Of a stretch of 6,538 nucleotides of DNA, positions 6,344 through 6,538 are shown piece by piece. Each line of letters begins with the position of its first letter. Position 1 is the first letter of the stretch. The notes under the pieces were generated by a model. It ran no database searches and was not told where the DNA came from. It worked only from the letters and a program-made list of their open reading frames with translations. Origin of the DNA: an uncultured Lachnospiraceae bacterium (lineage in GTDB: Bacteria; Bacillota; Clostridia; Lachnospirales; Lachnospiraceae); contig CAMOQY010000084.1 of assembly GCA_946623295.1 (NCBI GenBank), forward strand, positions 1 through 6,538. Direction: 5' to 3'. The translations under genes and the position numbers were made by a program.

Positions 6344-6407
6344 CACCGGCTGATTCTGATCAGCCATTGATCACCGGCTGTATATACCAACCGGTTTCCA
6401 CTGGCTG
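6344..6407. repeat. Three imperfect CACCGGCTG repeats with a hairpin
   Basis: The word caccggctg occurs at 6344-6352 and 6372-6380, and cactggctg (one mismatch) at 6399-6407, spaced 28 and 27 bases apart. Between the first two is a perfect hairpin ggctgat-tctg-atcagcc (6348-6365). Its right arm could instead pair with the later ggctg copies, so alternative structures are possible. On the plus strand the last copy is followed by a run of five T, but without a clean stem ahead of it. The role is unknown; it may be a small dispersed intergenic repeat, an operator cluster, or debris. Confidence 0.35.
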
Positions 6408-6436
6408 TTTTTCGTTTGCACGAGCCGGAACCACGC

Positions 6437-6451
6437 GTGATATTATATCAC
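6437..6451. promoter_or_regulatory. Perfect 7-1-7 palindrome containing TATAAT
   Basis: The plus-strand sequence gtgatattatatcac is a perfect inverted repeat of seven bases around a central base. Read on the minus strand it contains TATAAT preceded by TGTGA, so it could be an operator overlapping a second -10 box. No matching -35 box is present 16-19 bases upstream. The TGTGA...TCAC arrangement is reminiscent of CRP/FNR-family sites, but the spacing is one base too long for a CRP consensus. Confidence 0.3.
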
Positions 6452-6493
6452 AAATGCACGCGCATACATACGCTTTTCTTTATCAAAATCAAA

Positions 6494-6538
6494 TTATCCG
6501 AAATGATCCGGTAAGGCATTCAGTACTGTATCTTCCCC
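6494..6538 (-). CDS. Possible 3' end of an upstream gene, cut by window edge
   Basis: At the right edge the minus strand reads in one frame GEDTVLNALPDHFG followed by TAA at 6494-6496. This could be the last 14 codons of a gene entering from outside the window. It is too short to identify, and a plus-strand frame (ATG 6454, running off the edge) competes with it. The bases 6327-6493 between it and the decayed fragment hold only the palindrome and repeat cluster, with no supported gene. Confidence 0.2.
   Translation of the reverse strand, partial: GEDTVLNALPDHFG

Noticed and set aside
6063..6353. A plus-strand open frame of 96 codons over the promoter region.
   Set aside because: It runs through the start of subunit G/H, the promoter and the decayed fragment on the opposite strand, with no ribosome site or recognisable protein pattern.
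6454..6538. A plus-strand frame from ATG 6454 (MHAHTYAFLYQNQ...) open to the window edge.
   Set aside because: It has no Shine-Dalgarno, no recognisable similarity and only 28 codons are visible; it also conflicts with a possible minus-strand gene end. It cannot be supported without flanking sequence.

Overview
The window holds most of a bacterial V/A-type (V-type) ATPase operon, read entirely on the minus strand, so transcription runs from right to left. In transcription order the genes are the peripheral-stalk subunit G/H, the large membrane stator subunit I, the rotor-ring proteolipid K, stalk subunit E, the ring-docking subunit C, the central-stalk subunit F and the catalytic subunit A. 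Subunit A runs off the left edge after 424 of an expected ~590 codons. The order G-I-K-E-C-F-A is that of the Thermus-type bacterial operon, so subunits B and D should follow just outside the window. The genes are tightly packed, with gaps from 0 to 84 bases and one overlap, and almost all have clear Shine-Dalgarno sequences.

The organism is probably a fermentative, moderately GC-rich anaerobe, most likely a Clostridia-type Firmicute. The reasons are the operon type, strong GGAGG-like ribosome sites, the use of TTG and GTG starts, and a consensus sigma-70/SigA promoter. This placement is an inference; the ATPase type also occurs in other phyla.

The proteolipid K matches, from memory, the sodium-site residues of the Enterococcus hirae NtpK ring (Thr, Gln, Gln, Glu, plus the nearby Tyr). 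It has only one ring carboxylate per four-helix subunit. Together these suggest a Na+-translocating enzyme with few ions per turn, the design usually associated with ATP-driven pumping.

The right-hand ~450 bases carry no intact gene. They contain a consensus promoter for the operon (TTGTCA, 17 bases, extended TATAAT). This promoter sits on the 3' end of a decayed fragment that resembles a GH99-like/WbsX-type glycan enzyme. Further right are several palindromes and an imperfect repeat/hairpin cluster of unknown role. The operon promoter therefore appears to lie in the debris of an inactivated surface-polysaccharide-type gene.

No wholly new system is evident. The points most worth checking are the Na+ signature, the gene remnant under the promoter, and the palindromes upstream of it.
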